From NCBI GenBank assembly GCA_963920665.1, contig OY987266.1, forward strand, positions 14,017,001 to 14,081,000: a DNA stretch of 64,000 nt, in the 5' to 3' direction. Below are positions 12,721-25,640 of the stretch, one piece after another; within the stretch, counting starts at the first letter, position 1, and every line of letters starts with the position of its first letter. This DNA is from Straminergon stramineum. Taxonomy: Eukaryota; Streptophyta; Bryopsida; Hypnales; Calliergonaceae. Below the pieces are notes generated by a model. It was given only the letters and a program-made list of their open reading frames with translations, was not told the DNA's origin and made no database searches. The position numbers were made by a program, and so were the translations under genes.

Positions 12721-15520
12721 CGCCTATGAAATCTCCACGAGAACCACTTGAATACCGGTAAGGTAGGACCTCCGTCAGTCAGTCACGCTCTAAAAGTGTT
12801 CTCTAACGCATGTAGTACATATTTTTCTCTTCAATGCACCAACAATAAACATAGCGGGGGGGGGGGGAATGTTTTTGTACGGTAGTATTTTATGGGATTC
12901 CAATTTCACATTTCGATATAATTCCACAAAGATTCAAAAAATATGAAACAAATTTAGATTAAGGTAGCCAATCCATTTCCAACCACTTAAGCAATTATGC
13001 ATATTTGGAGCAAAGGTTTCTTGAATGCAAAAAAATTCCCATGTGTTAAAATAGAGCTTAGAAGGATTGCATATTTTTCCAGAATTTTATTACACAAAAT
13101 GTAATTACTATGAATTTTTTAGTGGAAGACTCTCTTTGACCTCTAATGGTGGTATAGAGCTTTCTATTTGTGACCATAGGCTAATTGCAAAATTGACCAA
13201 GGGGTGGTGGCAATATTGAGAGCCTTGCAACCAATCATGATGTGACATGATTACTCTAGAAACTATGTCACAACTTCACGGAAAGAAAATAACCTACAAT
13301 CCTACATATTGGAACAGTGTGTGATCAGAAATGGATTGGCTACTTTACAAGTCTATTTCCAATAAATTAATTTTTAAAGATAATTTATTGGAATATATTT
13401 CAAGAAGTCAAACTCCCTAAAAATGCAAAGAAATGCTCACTTTTGAGGATCTCCTACCATATCACACCAAATACTAAATAAAGTATTATTGTTTAATGTC
13501 AACTTCTCTTGAAGTCATGGCCTAATACAATGTTCGCACATGATTTTTATTTAAGACTTATTGGATTTACAATTGTTTGGAAAATGCACCACAAAACAAA
13601 GAAAATTCTATAATATTTTATTAATTCATTTCGTTTTAGAAAGGATATGTTTTATGTAGTCAAAGCAAAACATTCACCTTGCATTATATATATATATATC
13701 AAAGTCTAGAAAGCCCATATTTGACCGCAACATGGTATTTAATTGTGTATTTAACATAGAACATGCATGAAGTCAAGTGTACTATTGTGGAAAAATATGT
13801 ATTCATATTGAGATAGATTCTATGACTTGTTACTCTTCCAATTTGAATCATTATTGTATTTCTTACGTGTCTAAAAAGCCCCCAAATGGTTATGAACTTC
13901 AAATTTACGGTAACATGTTTTAAGGAGGATAAGGTTTCGAAGTTAAAATGACATTCAATTGAGGGATGATAATTGTTGAATTCCCCAACTCACGGTGATG
14001 TCTTGCCATAATATAGTACAAAATTTGTATTATAGGAGTCAAGTACAATACCATATATATGATTCCCTATAGATCTTTAAGGGTTACATTACATTTAGGG
14101 TCAAGCCTAAAACAAGGAGGGGGAAATAATTTAGCTTTGAGGTACAAAGTCTCCTTTCTAACAAAAGTATCTAATGTGGGTATTCCCCAAAATTGCCACT
14201 GATTGCTAGTATACATAACTACTATTATTGGAATGTTCAAATTTTTACATGTTCTTATTGGCAAGCAAAAAGAGGTTTCAACACACCAAAGAATGCAACA
14301 TTTGGATTTTGGTATGCAAAAGTTATGAAGGAACAAAACTTGGTCCTAAAAATGTTTCTTCTACATGAGTACACAATTGATATTAGAGATGTATACAAAG
14401 TATAGATGGCACATTTGGAGATGCCCAACATACTCCTCGAGTCATTTATTACTTCTCTGGAGAAGTAATGTAGGACCTCGAATGAACAAACTCTTAATTC
14501 AAGCTAATCCAATAGCAATTGGAGTTATTTTTCTCTAAGCTTATTAAAATAGGAGGCTTTTAAAGCAAGCGACATTTAGAAACACCCATGTAGAGTTGCT
14601 TGAAATGGACTTGCGATGGTCTTTAAATGGACCTTCTGTAATCATTGAATGGATCAATAAAAAAGATTCTTTATTGCAATGGCCAATCATTCTCTTTGCT
14701 TTCCTCATTCCTTTCTAGAGTTGCCAATGAACGATTTATGGAAGACTTGGGGTCATAAATTGGCACCTATGACTCATCTTGTTTGAAAATTCCTAAGAAA
14801 TTTGAAAATGCTTCAAAAATTATGAAACAGCTTGTGTTACAATCAGATTCTATTTCTCTTTGTCTGAAAAGTAAGCTAAAAATATTCCCGTACAAGGAAA
14901 TACATGAAAAAGGTGGACCAGCCCTTAGATGAGCAGTTAATGAGCCTCTTACCTTAGACACTAGATAGAAATTTGAAGTGAGGGATTGCAGGGGAAGGCT
15001 CCTTGAGGGTCTCTCACTTTTGAAGTTATCGGTCTGCTAGGGAGAACCATCATTCCTCGCCCTTGGTGGCTGTTGTGCATAGGAGGGAAGCATCCCTGTT
15101 AAAATTGTATGATGTCCAATATACTACTTCAACTTTTGTAGATTTTTGCATATCTTACAGATCTTGAAAGTTGGAAAAGTCGGTCTGGGGGCACATTTTC
15201 CTGAAGCAAAAAACCCAAGTCTTTCTGAAACAAAAGCTACCTTACTCATGATATTTGCTCTTCCATGCAGCAGCTTCATTCTCTTCAACAATGTTGCCAA
15301 TGCATTCTTGCAGCTCAATCTGGTCTAACATACTCAAGTTATTGTGTGTGTACTATGGCTCATCGCAAATCAGACTACTTGACAAGGATTCAGCAATTTC
15401 AAGATTGTCCGTACACTCAGATTGGGTGGGTATTTTGACAATTTCAAAGTGCATGTTAACCCTAGTAGGAGACCATGGTCTAAATTGCCACATGCAAACC
15501 AAAAAAATCTACATGGCAAC
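12721..15520. other. AT-rich intergenic DNA, nothing recognised
   Basis: There is a ten-G run at 12,856-12,865, a short (AT)n microsatellite near 13,688-13,700 and many A/T tracts. Short open frames show no domain or family I know. Confidence 0.5.
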
Positions 15521-16454
15521 TTAACCTCTGAAGGACCAAATTGCATTTTTTTGGCAACATAGCAATTTTTGGCAGCTCACTATGAATGGAGTTTTTCCTT
15601 TTTTTTCTTTGAAATTTTCACACAACATGTGCCTGAGGAGTATCTTTAAGGCCCAACAATTTTCATAACTTTTGACTTCATGGTTAAAAAGTTATCGCAT
15701 GATATGTAATTTTCATTGATCTTCGGGCAGCCCAAAAAATTCTTAAAAAAATACTTCCTTAAGAAATAAAAATCTGAAATTGGTTTTCTAGATTTATATG
15801 TACATAGAAAGCTTTGAATCATTCCATTTTGCTATATGAGATGAAAGTTATGAGGAGTTTTAGTTTGTGGGTAAATTGAGATTCTCTCCTCTAAAATAAA
15901 CTTTGAAGTCCTTTATTTAACTCAATTTTCAATATTTTTTGAAAAAAATAAAATCATAGGATATAGATTGTTTATTTAAACATTACAACCATTGGGATTG
16001 GAATTTTTCAATTCCATAACAAAATTCTTCACAATTTAGTATTTTGAATCATTCTCTACTTTTTTGTACTTACTTTTTTTCCTTGTATGTTGTACAATTT
16101 CAAATGATCTGAATTTTTTCAAGCATCTAGCCAACTTGCCTTGAAGAATGAATCCAAAGAGTAACCACCATTTTGGAATTTTTTTCACACAAATGTGGCC
16201 TTGTGAAGTGCACCTGCCCATTATTTCACAAGGCCAAAAAAAGGATTTTGCTAATTCAAACACTAATATCTTACAATCTACTTGGTGGAAATTTCTGAAA
16301 TTTTTTCCACATCTTTTCAAATCAGTGTAGTACAAGATCTTACAGTTACATGTCTCCAAAAATGTTTTCTTCCTAGAATTTGATACTTGTTCTAGAAATG
16401 ACAGTTTTGGAACGCTTTTGGTCACGACATAGTCAAAAACATTTAGGGGTTTAA
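15521..16454 (+). mobile_element. TTAA-flanked MITE, about 940-bp subfamily, copy 1
   Basis: Left end TTAACCTCTGAAGGACC, right end TTTAGGGGT followed by TTAA. The body shares long stretches with the copies at 56,153-57,093 (inverted) and 60,221-61,175: the start (GGCAACATAGCAATTT), the middle (GCAAGATATT-type segment with TTTCCACATCTT) and the end (GACAGTTTTGGA...AACATAGTCAAA). The minus-strand open frame inside recurs only in degraded form in the other copies, so it does not look like a conserved protein. Confidence 0.75.
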
Positions 16455-16889
16455 CCATAGGTGATTTTCCTAGGCTTTCACTACTTCTAGTGTAAGAAAC
16501 TTGCATGACTTAAATTATTATAGGTTCTTCAAAAATTTTGAGGTTTCATATTATAAAAAACTAACTTCCCCCAAATTACTTTGGCCTGTAGTAACTACAC
16601 AAATATGTAATCAAGTTCCAAAACTGTAATTGTAATCTCCACCTAAATTTATTCAAGAGACCATTCTGATTTATTTCTATTGATGAGACATTATTTAAAA
16701 CTAAAAGAGAGGTGAACAAAAAACAATAATAAAAATTAGGCCAACAATAGTATCGTGACCAATTGATTCTATCTAAAGTAATTGTAGAGTATTGATGCCC
16801 CTTGCCAAAACATAGCTTATTGCTCTCTCATTGTCCCCCTAATCTTAGAGAAGAGGGTATCTAGCTCTCCAAGATCCTTTGCAAGCTCC

Positions 16890-17123
16890 TTTAGTAAACC
16901 CATAAATGACGCCCTAGACGTTTTTTGTCCGATGAATGACAAGGAATTCTCTTGTTTAGGACAGGAGTGCAATTGTTCATTCTCAGAATTAGGGGTAGAA
17001 AGGGAAGACCTTCTATAGTAGTTTGACTCCTGGTGAGTATTTTTGGTTTTTTAAAGGAGATGATGTCACACGGTGCCAAAACAAATGATTTCCAAGGTGA
17101 CCAGTTCAGTGTTCAAGGGTTAA
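16890..17123 (-). mobile_element. Partial TTAA-flanked element, inverted
   Basis: Read on the minus strand it begins TTAACCCTTGAA and continues with GTGTGACATCATCT and CAAAAATACTCA, matching the element that begins at 63,699 and, more loosely, one at 53,439. The far end is not found, so it is truncated or diverged. Confidence 0.55.
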
Positions 17124-17147
17124 ATAGTATAGTGTAATCTTCAAGTC

Positions 17148-18623
17148 TTAAACCTTGAAGGACTAAGTCCATTTTTATGTCAAAAACCCCTCAAAATTTC
17201 CATCTATGTTGCATTCATCTAAAAAAAAAACTTTTTATAGAATCTAAATGGAGATTTGTGTACTTTGCCAATCTAATACCAAGTGGTGAAAATTTCATTA
17301 AATTTGACCATACATATTGGAAGATATTAGCATTCAAAATTGAAAAAAAGAAACTTTTTTGAACACAAGCTTGCAATTTGAGATGACTTCAACTACCTTT
17401 TGTTGAAATTTTTTGCATTGTGGACTTTGAAATAAATGAAAAAAAATTGTTGAAGAATTGAATTGAAAGTCTAGGAAAAAAATTCAAATAAAAACTCTTA
17501 ATTTTTATTGTTTAAAAAGTTATGAAGTAGAAGTTGGTCCAAGAATACAAGAAAAACAAAAACATTAATAGCTCTAGGATGGGATTGAAGCACAATAATT
17601 CCAATGGGGAGATTTTTCTAGCAAGTAAACTTAAACTTGCCAAACAATTTGTTTTGAAAATTATAAAAATTATATTCAGAAATGAATCTTGTATGATGAG
17701 TAGAAGCTATTTTATCCCCATGGTGAGTTTTGGGAAGCCAATGAAAGTTCATTGGTTCTATTTGAGTTCACCAAACTACATTTGATGGCTACAACTCTAG
17801 GGGCCTATATCTCCTTCATCCAATGTTCATTTTCAATAAATTTTGTAGGTTTATGTTCCCCTTGAAGTCTAGTTATTGTAGTAAAATTTTCATTTCAATT
17901 GAAATTGTTTGGAATGTTTGGAAGCAATTCAAAGTTCAAAATCTGGACATTTTTGGATTATGGTAAACTTTGGTGGCTTGGTTTTTTTCACACAATGCTC
18001 TTCCCAATCATTTTTTTGGAAAAGTTGCACCTACTTGTCTATTTTTTGTGGCTAAAATTTCATATCAATCCAAGAAGTTATGAGTGATTGAGAAGCATTT
18101 TAATAGGTGGTTTAGGTTTTGATGTGATTTTTGCCACTTTTCTTGCTATTTTTTGACATTTCAAAGCCATTTTGTAGACACAATGAGTCAATCAAATGAT
18201 TTTTTTTTCACCAATGTGTTTGTGTGTTGGTTTTGAATCACTTCATTGTTTAAATTTTTTTTCATTTGAGTAGATTTAGAAATCGAGTTTACACTCCAAG
18301 TGTGTTTCTAGGAAAATTTCAGCATCCTTTTTCAACACTAAAACATTATAATCTTGCAATCTATATGGCCAAATGACTCCAAATTTGATTCACTTCATCT
18401 ACAATATGTACACGACAAGATTATATGAATGAGATCTCTGTAACTCAGTGACATTTAGATCTATCACACTTCAGAAGCAATGTTATTTTTTAACCTATAT
18501 AGGCCTTAGGTGATGAGAGGTCCAAAATTTCATGCAAAAAATCCAAAATATGAAGTCATAGAGACTGCCCAAGTTCTGAGAAAAAAAATCCAAAGTTGGA
18601 CTCATGAAGCCTTTCAAGGTTAA
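17148..18623 (+). mobile_element. Possible longer TTAA-flanked element
   Basis: The left end TTAAACCTTGAAGGACT and the right end CCTTTCAAGGTTAA form an imperfect inverted pair about 1.48 kb apart. Both resemble the ends of the better TTAA-flanked copies. The interior is AT-rich and shows no coding sequence. Confidence 0.4.
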
Positions 18624-19300
18624 TTGAGTCCAGGTCAACGAATAAGGCGTTCAACAAACTTAATTATTCCTTGTTCAAATTCAAGCTTCAAGTAACATAC
18701 TGTAGCTTTTGACAATGGAATAGCTTATTAAGTTCACTTGTGGGCCTGGGGTGGTGCTGCAATTGAGAAAGAAGCTGTGTGGCAAGTGGAGACAACTCAT
18801 TCTTGTCACCTGATAAGAGGCAAATCTGACATTTAGTACGCTCAGTATGCGGAAGCCCCTGCCAGTCCCATTCATTTGTTAAATAAATAAATAAAAAATG
18901 TCCCATTCATTTTGCAGGAGGATTATTTCCTGTATTCCCCTCTGGGCATCTGAAATTGAATCTGCATAATCAGTGATTATGATTTCTTCATTCATTGATC
19001 ACATGTTTCATCAATTTCTAGACATGTACTTATGTTGGGCACTCTCCTTGTTGTTGTGAGTTCTAAAAATAAACATGCATTCCTCCTAAGGCTTCGCCTT
19101 CCTTGTCATCCCATTAATCTTAAGAATTCCCTTTGCCTCGGTGATTGCCCTGTACATTTCACCTTGCAGTTCATTGAGTCTACGAGAAGTAAGGACTTTT
19201 TTATTTTTCATGTATTGATGTAGGAGTCTAATCGATCATTCCCTAGGTGTATGAGATGGATCTTTGCATGGCATAGGCTAGTTTACCTTATCAAGAGTAA
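18624..19300. other. Intergenic, nothing recognised
   Basis: No supported gene, repeat end or RNA gene was seen. Confidence 0.4.
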
Positions 19301-20013
19301 GAGCATCCCTAGTTCCAATGAGATATTGACTCTCTAAATTTATTTCTAATATTTGAATGGTGTGTAATTGGAACATGAAATTGTGTATAATTTGTATCAC
19401 TAGAAGCACATCCCAAAGTCTCTTGAGTAGGTACAAGAAAACTCAAATCCTAGACATTTGACAATGAAAATAAATCGCTTCATAAACAAGGTAAAAGTCA
19501 AAATTGTAGAGGTCTCATTGGGGGGGATTTGAGGCCTCAACATGCTTGCGAGTTCCCAGGCTGTGGGGAATATAGGAACTGTGGCATTGGTGCAGTCTGA
19601 CGTGGCTAACATTGTGCCACGTCAAAAAATTAAATTAAAAAAAATTCAACTTATTTTTGCATATCAAAACTAAAAAAAATTATTTTATTTTATTTGGTAT
19701 TTATTTGACTAACAACAGCCAACTGTTCCCGGACAACATTAGGGAACATGTAGGGAACAACCCTGAAATGGGCATGTAGAGGCCTCACATTTCTTCTAAT
19801 TTGGCACCCATAATTTGCAAAGATCTCTACAATTTATGAATTTTACTTTACTTTGGAAGTGATTGTTGAATGTGTAAATTTTAATTTTTTTACATCTATC
19901 CCAAGTTCTTTGGGATGCACTTCCAATGATGGTAATTTCAAGTTCTAATTATATACAAGTCAAAAGTTAGAAATACATTTGGACAACCAATATGGATGGG
20001 ATTGAGGATGCTC
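19301..20013. mobile_element. Tourist-like (PIF/Harbinger-type) MITE with TAA duplications, carrying a nested MITE
   Basis: The ends GAGCATCC and GGATGCTC are flanked on both sides by TAA (19,298-19,300 and 20,014-20,016). The arms stay complementary for roughly 90 bp, with a shared TTTCTAA...TTTGAATGG-type stretch and GTATATAATTRGAAC on the other arm. TAA duplications and subterminal symmetry fit PIF/Harbinger MITEs. A second MITE (19,515-19,802) sits inside. Confidence 0.75.
19515..19802. mobile_element. GAGGCCTC-end MITE, intact copy
   Basis: Inverted ends: left has GATTTGAGGCCTCAACATGC and right has GCATGTAGAGGCCTCACATT. It is nested in the Tourist-like element. Inside are GAGTTCCC near the left end, GCCACGTC in the middle and a GGGAACAACCCTGAAATGGGC motif near the right end. 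It is the uninterrupted relative of the MITE broken by the giant element at 32.2/54.1 kb. Confidence 0.7.
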
Positions 20014-20016
20014 TAA

Positions 20017-22217
20017 AATTCACTAAATTAAGCTAAGAAGTCCATTGTCAATTGTTTGGTCATGGTGCATGGATACACTTAATATTGGATTTTCAAATTT
20101 TTTTTGCACAAGAATAACAAATAAACTCATGCATTTTGTTCAACTCATTTTTGAAAAAGAAATGATACATTATAGGTAGTCAAAGTAAAAACATATAGCT
20201 TCCCATAGTAGATCCTAGTGGAGGACTATTCTTGCTCTTTTGGATTCTAATGTAGCTCTTTTACTTCCCTATATAGTTTCAATGGAAATCCAAAAGCACC
20301 CCTTTGTACCTTGAAATAATGAATGAATCTTTTGCCATGTCTAGGAGCGCACAAGTATGCTCATTAAATTCATTAAATAATCATTTTCCAACCCAATCCA
20401 AGCCTTTAAGCCCCAATACCAAAACTTTAAGCCCCAATTGCACACTCAAAGCAATATAACCAAATTGGATCCAAAAGTAGAGCTTTCAAAAGTAGACTTG
20501 CTTACCTTAGCATATATTTTGGTGTCACTTGATTAGACCTTTGAGATGTAACATGAGACCCAAAATGAATGGGTCCTTCATTTTTGCCAACTCTTATTTT
20601 ATTGTTTGAACTTACTTATCTCTCTAAGGGCACCTTCTTCCACAATTCTTTGCACATTATTTATGGATACAAGAACCATCTAAAGTAGGAAGTTTGTAAA
20701 GCTCTCGGGCTCTAAAATCACCCACCTCCTCAAATGAACACTATTTTACATGTTGCTTTTCCATTGTAACAACAACATACAAACAATTTACATTTCAAGA
20801 GGTGGGCGATTACAAAGATTGCCACATTTCAACTTCAAAAATTCATATCTCATTACACAAAACTCGAAAAAATATGAAACCACTTGGGTTAGATGCAAAT
20901 CCCATTTATTTTTCATGGAAAATTTACCAAAAAAATATTTCAAAGAAGTTTCACTTCCCCAAATTCAGTTTCAGCTCTTAAATGGGTGCTCTAGTTGTGG
21001 ACCTCCTACCTTAAGCAGCTTAATGATTTACATTTTTTTTTAAAAATTGGGCTCACATGAATGAGTGATTCATTTCAAACATGAATGGAAAGGAAAGTTT
21101 GACCTAACATAACTTATTTCAGTGGGCTGCAAGGGATTCAAAAATGGATTGGCCATGGCCCTCACAATGGGCACTGGGTTCCAAAAACATGGCATCCCTA
21201 GTTTTACTTTTTCAGTACTTTCCCAAAGCCATGATCATTGTGTCTACAGCACTCAACATTAGTGGGGGAGGTAGGGAATGGAGACAAGCAAGTAGACTCA
21301 TTCCCTGCATTTTGTACATGAGATTTTTGTTTTAGGGCAACAAAGTTCATGCCAATCCCATGATCTCACATTTGGGAAGTGATGCCAAACGAATCACTCC
21401 CACCGTCCCACTAACTCAAAAAAACTCAAAAAAATTGGACACAAGTGCATGCACCATGAAATCACTCCATTTATTGATTTTGATTGTAAAGATAGCAATG
21501 TGGAACTCGAAAATCAAATTCTTGCTCGATCAATTCCAAAATTTTCACATCACTTGCTCGACAATCAAAGTCAATGAAATGGAGACGGTTTTAGTGGGAC
21601 GGACAAAGTATTCATCATAGAGTGAATCTTTTATTTTTATTTTTACATGAAAGAAATAAATTCAATATATTGATCAGCATTATTACAACAAATGAAATTT
21701 TGATTTTTTGATTTTATTTTTCCTCATTTTGTCAATATTTTAAATCTTTATTTATTTTATTTTTAAAGGTGGTTGGTTCCTATTGCACAATGAAAGTAAT
21801 GATAAATGAGTTATTAGGCTATTCCAAATCCCACATTTCATATTGAAGGAAAATAGCAAAGGTTGGTCTCCATATACAATTGCTCATCTTTCCAAGTATG
21901 TAAACATGGTGCATCATGAGGCAATCAAAATAACACAATTATTTTTCTCACAATTGTTTATTATAGAAATAGCTTGCAATTGCACATCATTGGTCACTCT
22001 AACATACATACTATGTCTTTTAGACATAATTGATAGATTTGATGCAACTATTTTAGAAATTACCACTAAGGTGTCTCAAATCATATTCTATTATCTCAAG
22101 TGCTTGTAGATCGATCTACATGTAATTCATATATAAAAATTTGATTTTAATTATCAAATTATTATTTTTATAATTCAATTTAAATATTCAAAAATGACAA
22201 TTCAAATAAATCTATTA
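20017..22217. other. AT-rich intergenic DNA, nothing recognised
   Basis: Short frames near 20,750-21,040 and 21,843-22,109 have no recognisable domain and no codon pattern that convinces me. Confidence 0.4.
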
Positions 22218-22749
22218 CTCCCTTTGTCCAAAAGTGATCTTGTTGCACTTTGTGACATTGCAAATTGGTTAGAATTAGCTTCAAATTGCTATTTGGGACT
22301 AAGAAAACAATTCTGAGCAGTAGTTCCCCCTCCATCTATGCAATCATCAATCAAAAACCAAATGATATGATTGAAGGAGTTAATCAACATTGTTCATTCT
22401 GATTTTTTGCATCTCTTTGAGAATTGCCAAATTGAAGGACATGAAGCTTGGGGAGGCAAAACAAAGGTCTACACATGGTCTTGGGCCCATACTAAATGTC
22501 CACAAAATGACGACCACACACTCAACAATTAAGTGTCGAGTAGTGCTCTTTGAAAATGCCAAATAAATCCTACTTTTCAATACTCTCAAATTGCACTTTG
22601 AAAAGGGCTCCAAAACTTAAAGTTTCTAGGATGCTAGTCTAAGCACATTGAATTCTACTTATAGTACAAAATGTGTTTTTAAAATGTTATTTTTAGCCTT
22701 CATTTGGAACATTTTATCCAACATGAAGATCATTTGGGGACGAAGGGAG
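22218..22749. mobile_element. Tc1/mariner (Stowaway-type) non-autonomous element
   Basis: The left end CTCCCTTTGTCCAAAAGTGA and right end GGACGAAGGGAG are inverted repeats (about 24 bp, four mismatches) and each is bordered by TA. CTCCCTYYGTCC is the classic start of plant mariner-like and Stowaway elements. The 532-bp interior has only a short minus-strand frame (22,380-22,613) without recognisable transposase motifs. Confidence 0.8.
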
Positions 22750-24569
22750 TATAAACTATTGAAAAATATAATCTTTGAAGGATTATTTACTTATAAATAT
22801 CTATAGTCACCTATGAAAAATCCCATAAATATCTATAGTTATCACGTTTGAAAAATAGTTTGAATAAAAAAATCTAGTCACAAAAACTTATTGATCTCAA
22901 GTTTAAGTTTGGTCAAACTTTTATTAAAGCAAAACTTTGAAACCTATGTTGTGGTATCTAAAGTAGAAATGCCCCAACACAATGTCAATTTGAACTACTT
23001 AAACCTTAGCCTTCAAATACCTTGGCCAATTTTCAATTTATTTCCCATCATGAAATAAAATAAAATAAAAAATTGAGAATTTCCAAAAATGAAGCCATAT
23101 TCTTGTTAGTTATCATATTTTTCAAAATTGGAAAAGGAAGTACTGTACCCCTTATGTGTCAAAATGGTTTAATTTTGGAATCACGACTACCTCAAATGTT
23201 ATTTTAAAAAAAATCCAGTCACTAAAAAAATTCCAATTTTGGCATTCCAATTTTACAAAGAATTGATAGCTCGCTATTAAAATAAAATTTTCTACTCTTT
23301 CTGAGATAAAATTAACAAACTTTGGCATGGAAGTTTAATAAATTTTGGACAAGCTTCAAATTTTGCTTAATCATTTACGGGATTGATCAATATGTAGAAT
23401 GATTGAAAAACATCATTACATATTATAAGAATACTTTTAATTTTGTTTACATTAGATATATAATTCTATAAATAGTATGAAATTAAAACTTATAATAAAA
23501 GACCAAGTTTACATTTCAAAACTTATGGAGTTGTATTTCTTAAAAATATATCTAATTTAAAATTGAAATAAATTTGTCAATTGTAGGAATTTTGAAAATT
23601 ATAAACTACATTTAGTCTTATAGAATTCTTGAATGAGGTCAAAGACAATCTTTTGGGGAGAAATGTTAAATAGAATACTGGTATATACAAAACAATGTCA
23701 TGGACCTATTATGTGAGTGTAAAATTCATGAAAAAGATGGTGGAAGGACTAGATGATTGTCTAGTGTAGAGGGAATGGAGGATAATATTAGGTACCCATA
23801 AATAATTTATTTTGCACTAGTAATTTCATATACTTTACGGGAAAAAATTATTATGTGCTATAAAAATTATACTCGAACATATCAATATTCTATAAAATTC
23901 AATAGCTACCTTGCAAGAGGCTAAAGGCTCTACCTATGTAGCAATCACTCATTTTCAATTCCTTCTCAAACTTTCAAATTCCCTCACATGCAACTTTTGT
24001 CAATGCAATGCCACCTCTCTTTTGGTCCAAAGATTTAAAGAGTCCTATAACATTTTTCATTGCTTGAAGTTATAGAGTACAATAGAGGACACAAAGTAGG
24101 GATGGGTGTCCACAAAGCATCATTACAAGTACTACCCTAGATTTTAATTTTATGAGGATAATACAACTCATAACATTTTCTAGTAAATTTTTCTCGGACT
24201 TTGCTTTGCTTTCAACAAATTTTTCTTAAGATTTTTGTGTGCGTAGGATGTGTTTGCATCCATATATTTGAAATTTGAATACCTCATCCTTTAGGGGTTA
24301 AGAATATATTCATCTTCTATCAACAACAAATTGTCCCAAGACATGAAGTGAGTGATGCCAAGACCATATACCTCTATTAGAAAGGAGACTTTATAGTATC
24401 CAATAACATTATAAGCCTAAGAGAGCAAGTAGGGATTAGTAAATGAAAAGAAGTTGAGGCAAATTAATGTATGACCATAAGTGAATCTTGTTTAAATGTA
24501 TCGAGTTTATGATGTGTGTATGATGTGTAATGTTGGGATCATCATGAAATGTGACCATTGGTGGTATGA
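22750..24569. other. AT-rich intergenic DNA with one lone TTAA-family end
   Basis: No coding sequence was seen. TCCTTTAGGGGTTAA at 24,287-24,301 is a right end of the TTAA family whose partner I could not find upstream. Confidence 0.4.
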
Positions 24570-24700
24570 AATTCAACAATTTGATAGTTTGGTGTTCCAA
24601 TCCTTATATTGATTGTTGGATTGTTAGATGGTGTAGAATTTAGTAATATGACGATTTGGAGTTTGAATCCTCATATTAATTGTTGGATTGTTATTTATGG
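24570..24700. repeat. Two-copy tandem repeat, period about 67 bp
   Basis: The copies both read through a segment ending ATTGTTGGATTGTTA with many scattered mismatches. The array ends exactly at the CACTA-type MITE. Confidence 0.5.
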
Positions 24701-24701
24701 T

Positions 24702-24931
24702 CACTAGAAGAAAACTGCATCTAACTTGTCAAAAACTGCATTTTACTCAATAGAAAAATATGGGCTCGATTTTGTTGAGGTCTCCTTTCATAACCCAAAA
24801 TTTTGCATTCTAACACAAAATTATATATTTTACTTGTCGAATTCGGTGTTGTACTTTTCTATTGAGTACAACACAGTTTCTATCAATTAAAATGCAATTT
24901 TATACATGTAAAATGCAATTTTCTTCTAGTA
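24702..24931. mobile_element. CACTA-type (En/Spm) MITE with GGT target duplication
   Basis: The left end CACTAGAAGAAAACTGCAT and right end ATGCAATTTTCTTCTAGTA are inverted repeats. A GGT trinucleotide flanks both sides (24,699-24,701 and 24,932-24,934). A CACTA start plus 3-bp duplication is diagnostic for the CACTA superfamily. The element is 230 bp and non-coding, with TGCATTTTAC-like subterminal repeats. Confidence 0.8.
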
Positions 24932-24934
24932 GGT

Positions 24935-25640
24935 GAGAGTATTGAGATATGAAAGTATCTCAATTAGTAGAGCTAGACAATAGCTTAGAGGTTGCATTGG
25001 GATGTTATCTTATTTATGGGCAAAAAAATTGATGACATTTTGTTACAACTTGGAGATTAATCTAGTCAATTTGGATATGAAATTAAAATACATTGCATAT
25101 GGAACACAAATTTTAGTGGTTTAACCCCTAAAAGATGGGGGATGCAAAAAACAATGTTGTTGAAGCCACTTGATGACCTTATGGTTTTTTAGGGCCTTAT
25201 GGTTTGGGGGGGGGATTAATTTTAGGACTTATTGAAATTATATTGTGAAATTAGGGTCAGGAACAATTAATCAAAAGTGGTTGATTAATTTCAATTTTTT
25301 TTGTAAAGTAGTATGTATGTTGTTTTAGGTGTTTCACAATTCTTTTTAATAGTGTGAATTTTTTGTTGTTGTTTGAGAACAACATGATATGTCTTATTCC
25401 ACATCCTCCACAAGTAGTAGGGACATATTGGACATGAAGGTCTAATTTGACACTTCGGTGTCTAAATTGAATTTCCATGTCAAATTTCTCTATGATCCAC
25501 GTCACTTCACACCAATTACAATCACAGGATGATATGAGGCATTTTTTTTTAAGGCATTTTTTATGACAAAAATGACTTAATTCCTGCCGAATCTGACCTT
25601 TGCGTAGGGTAGCCTCCCCTTTCCCACATGGAGGCACACT
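24935..25640. other. Intergenic, one lone TTAA-family left end
   Basis: TTAACCCCTAAAAGATGG begins at 25,121. No matching right end was found downstream. Otherwise AT-rich and featureless to me. Confidence 0.4.

Noticed and set aside
16036..16506. 156-codon minus-strand frame
   Set aside because: It lies in a TTAA-flanked MITE and is not preserved as a frame in sister copies; no motif.
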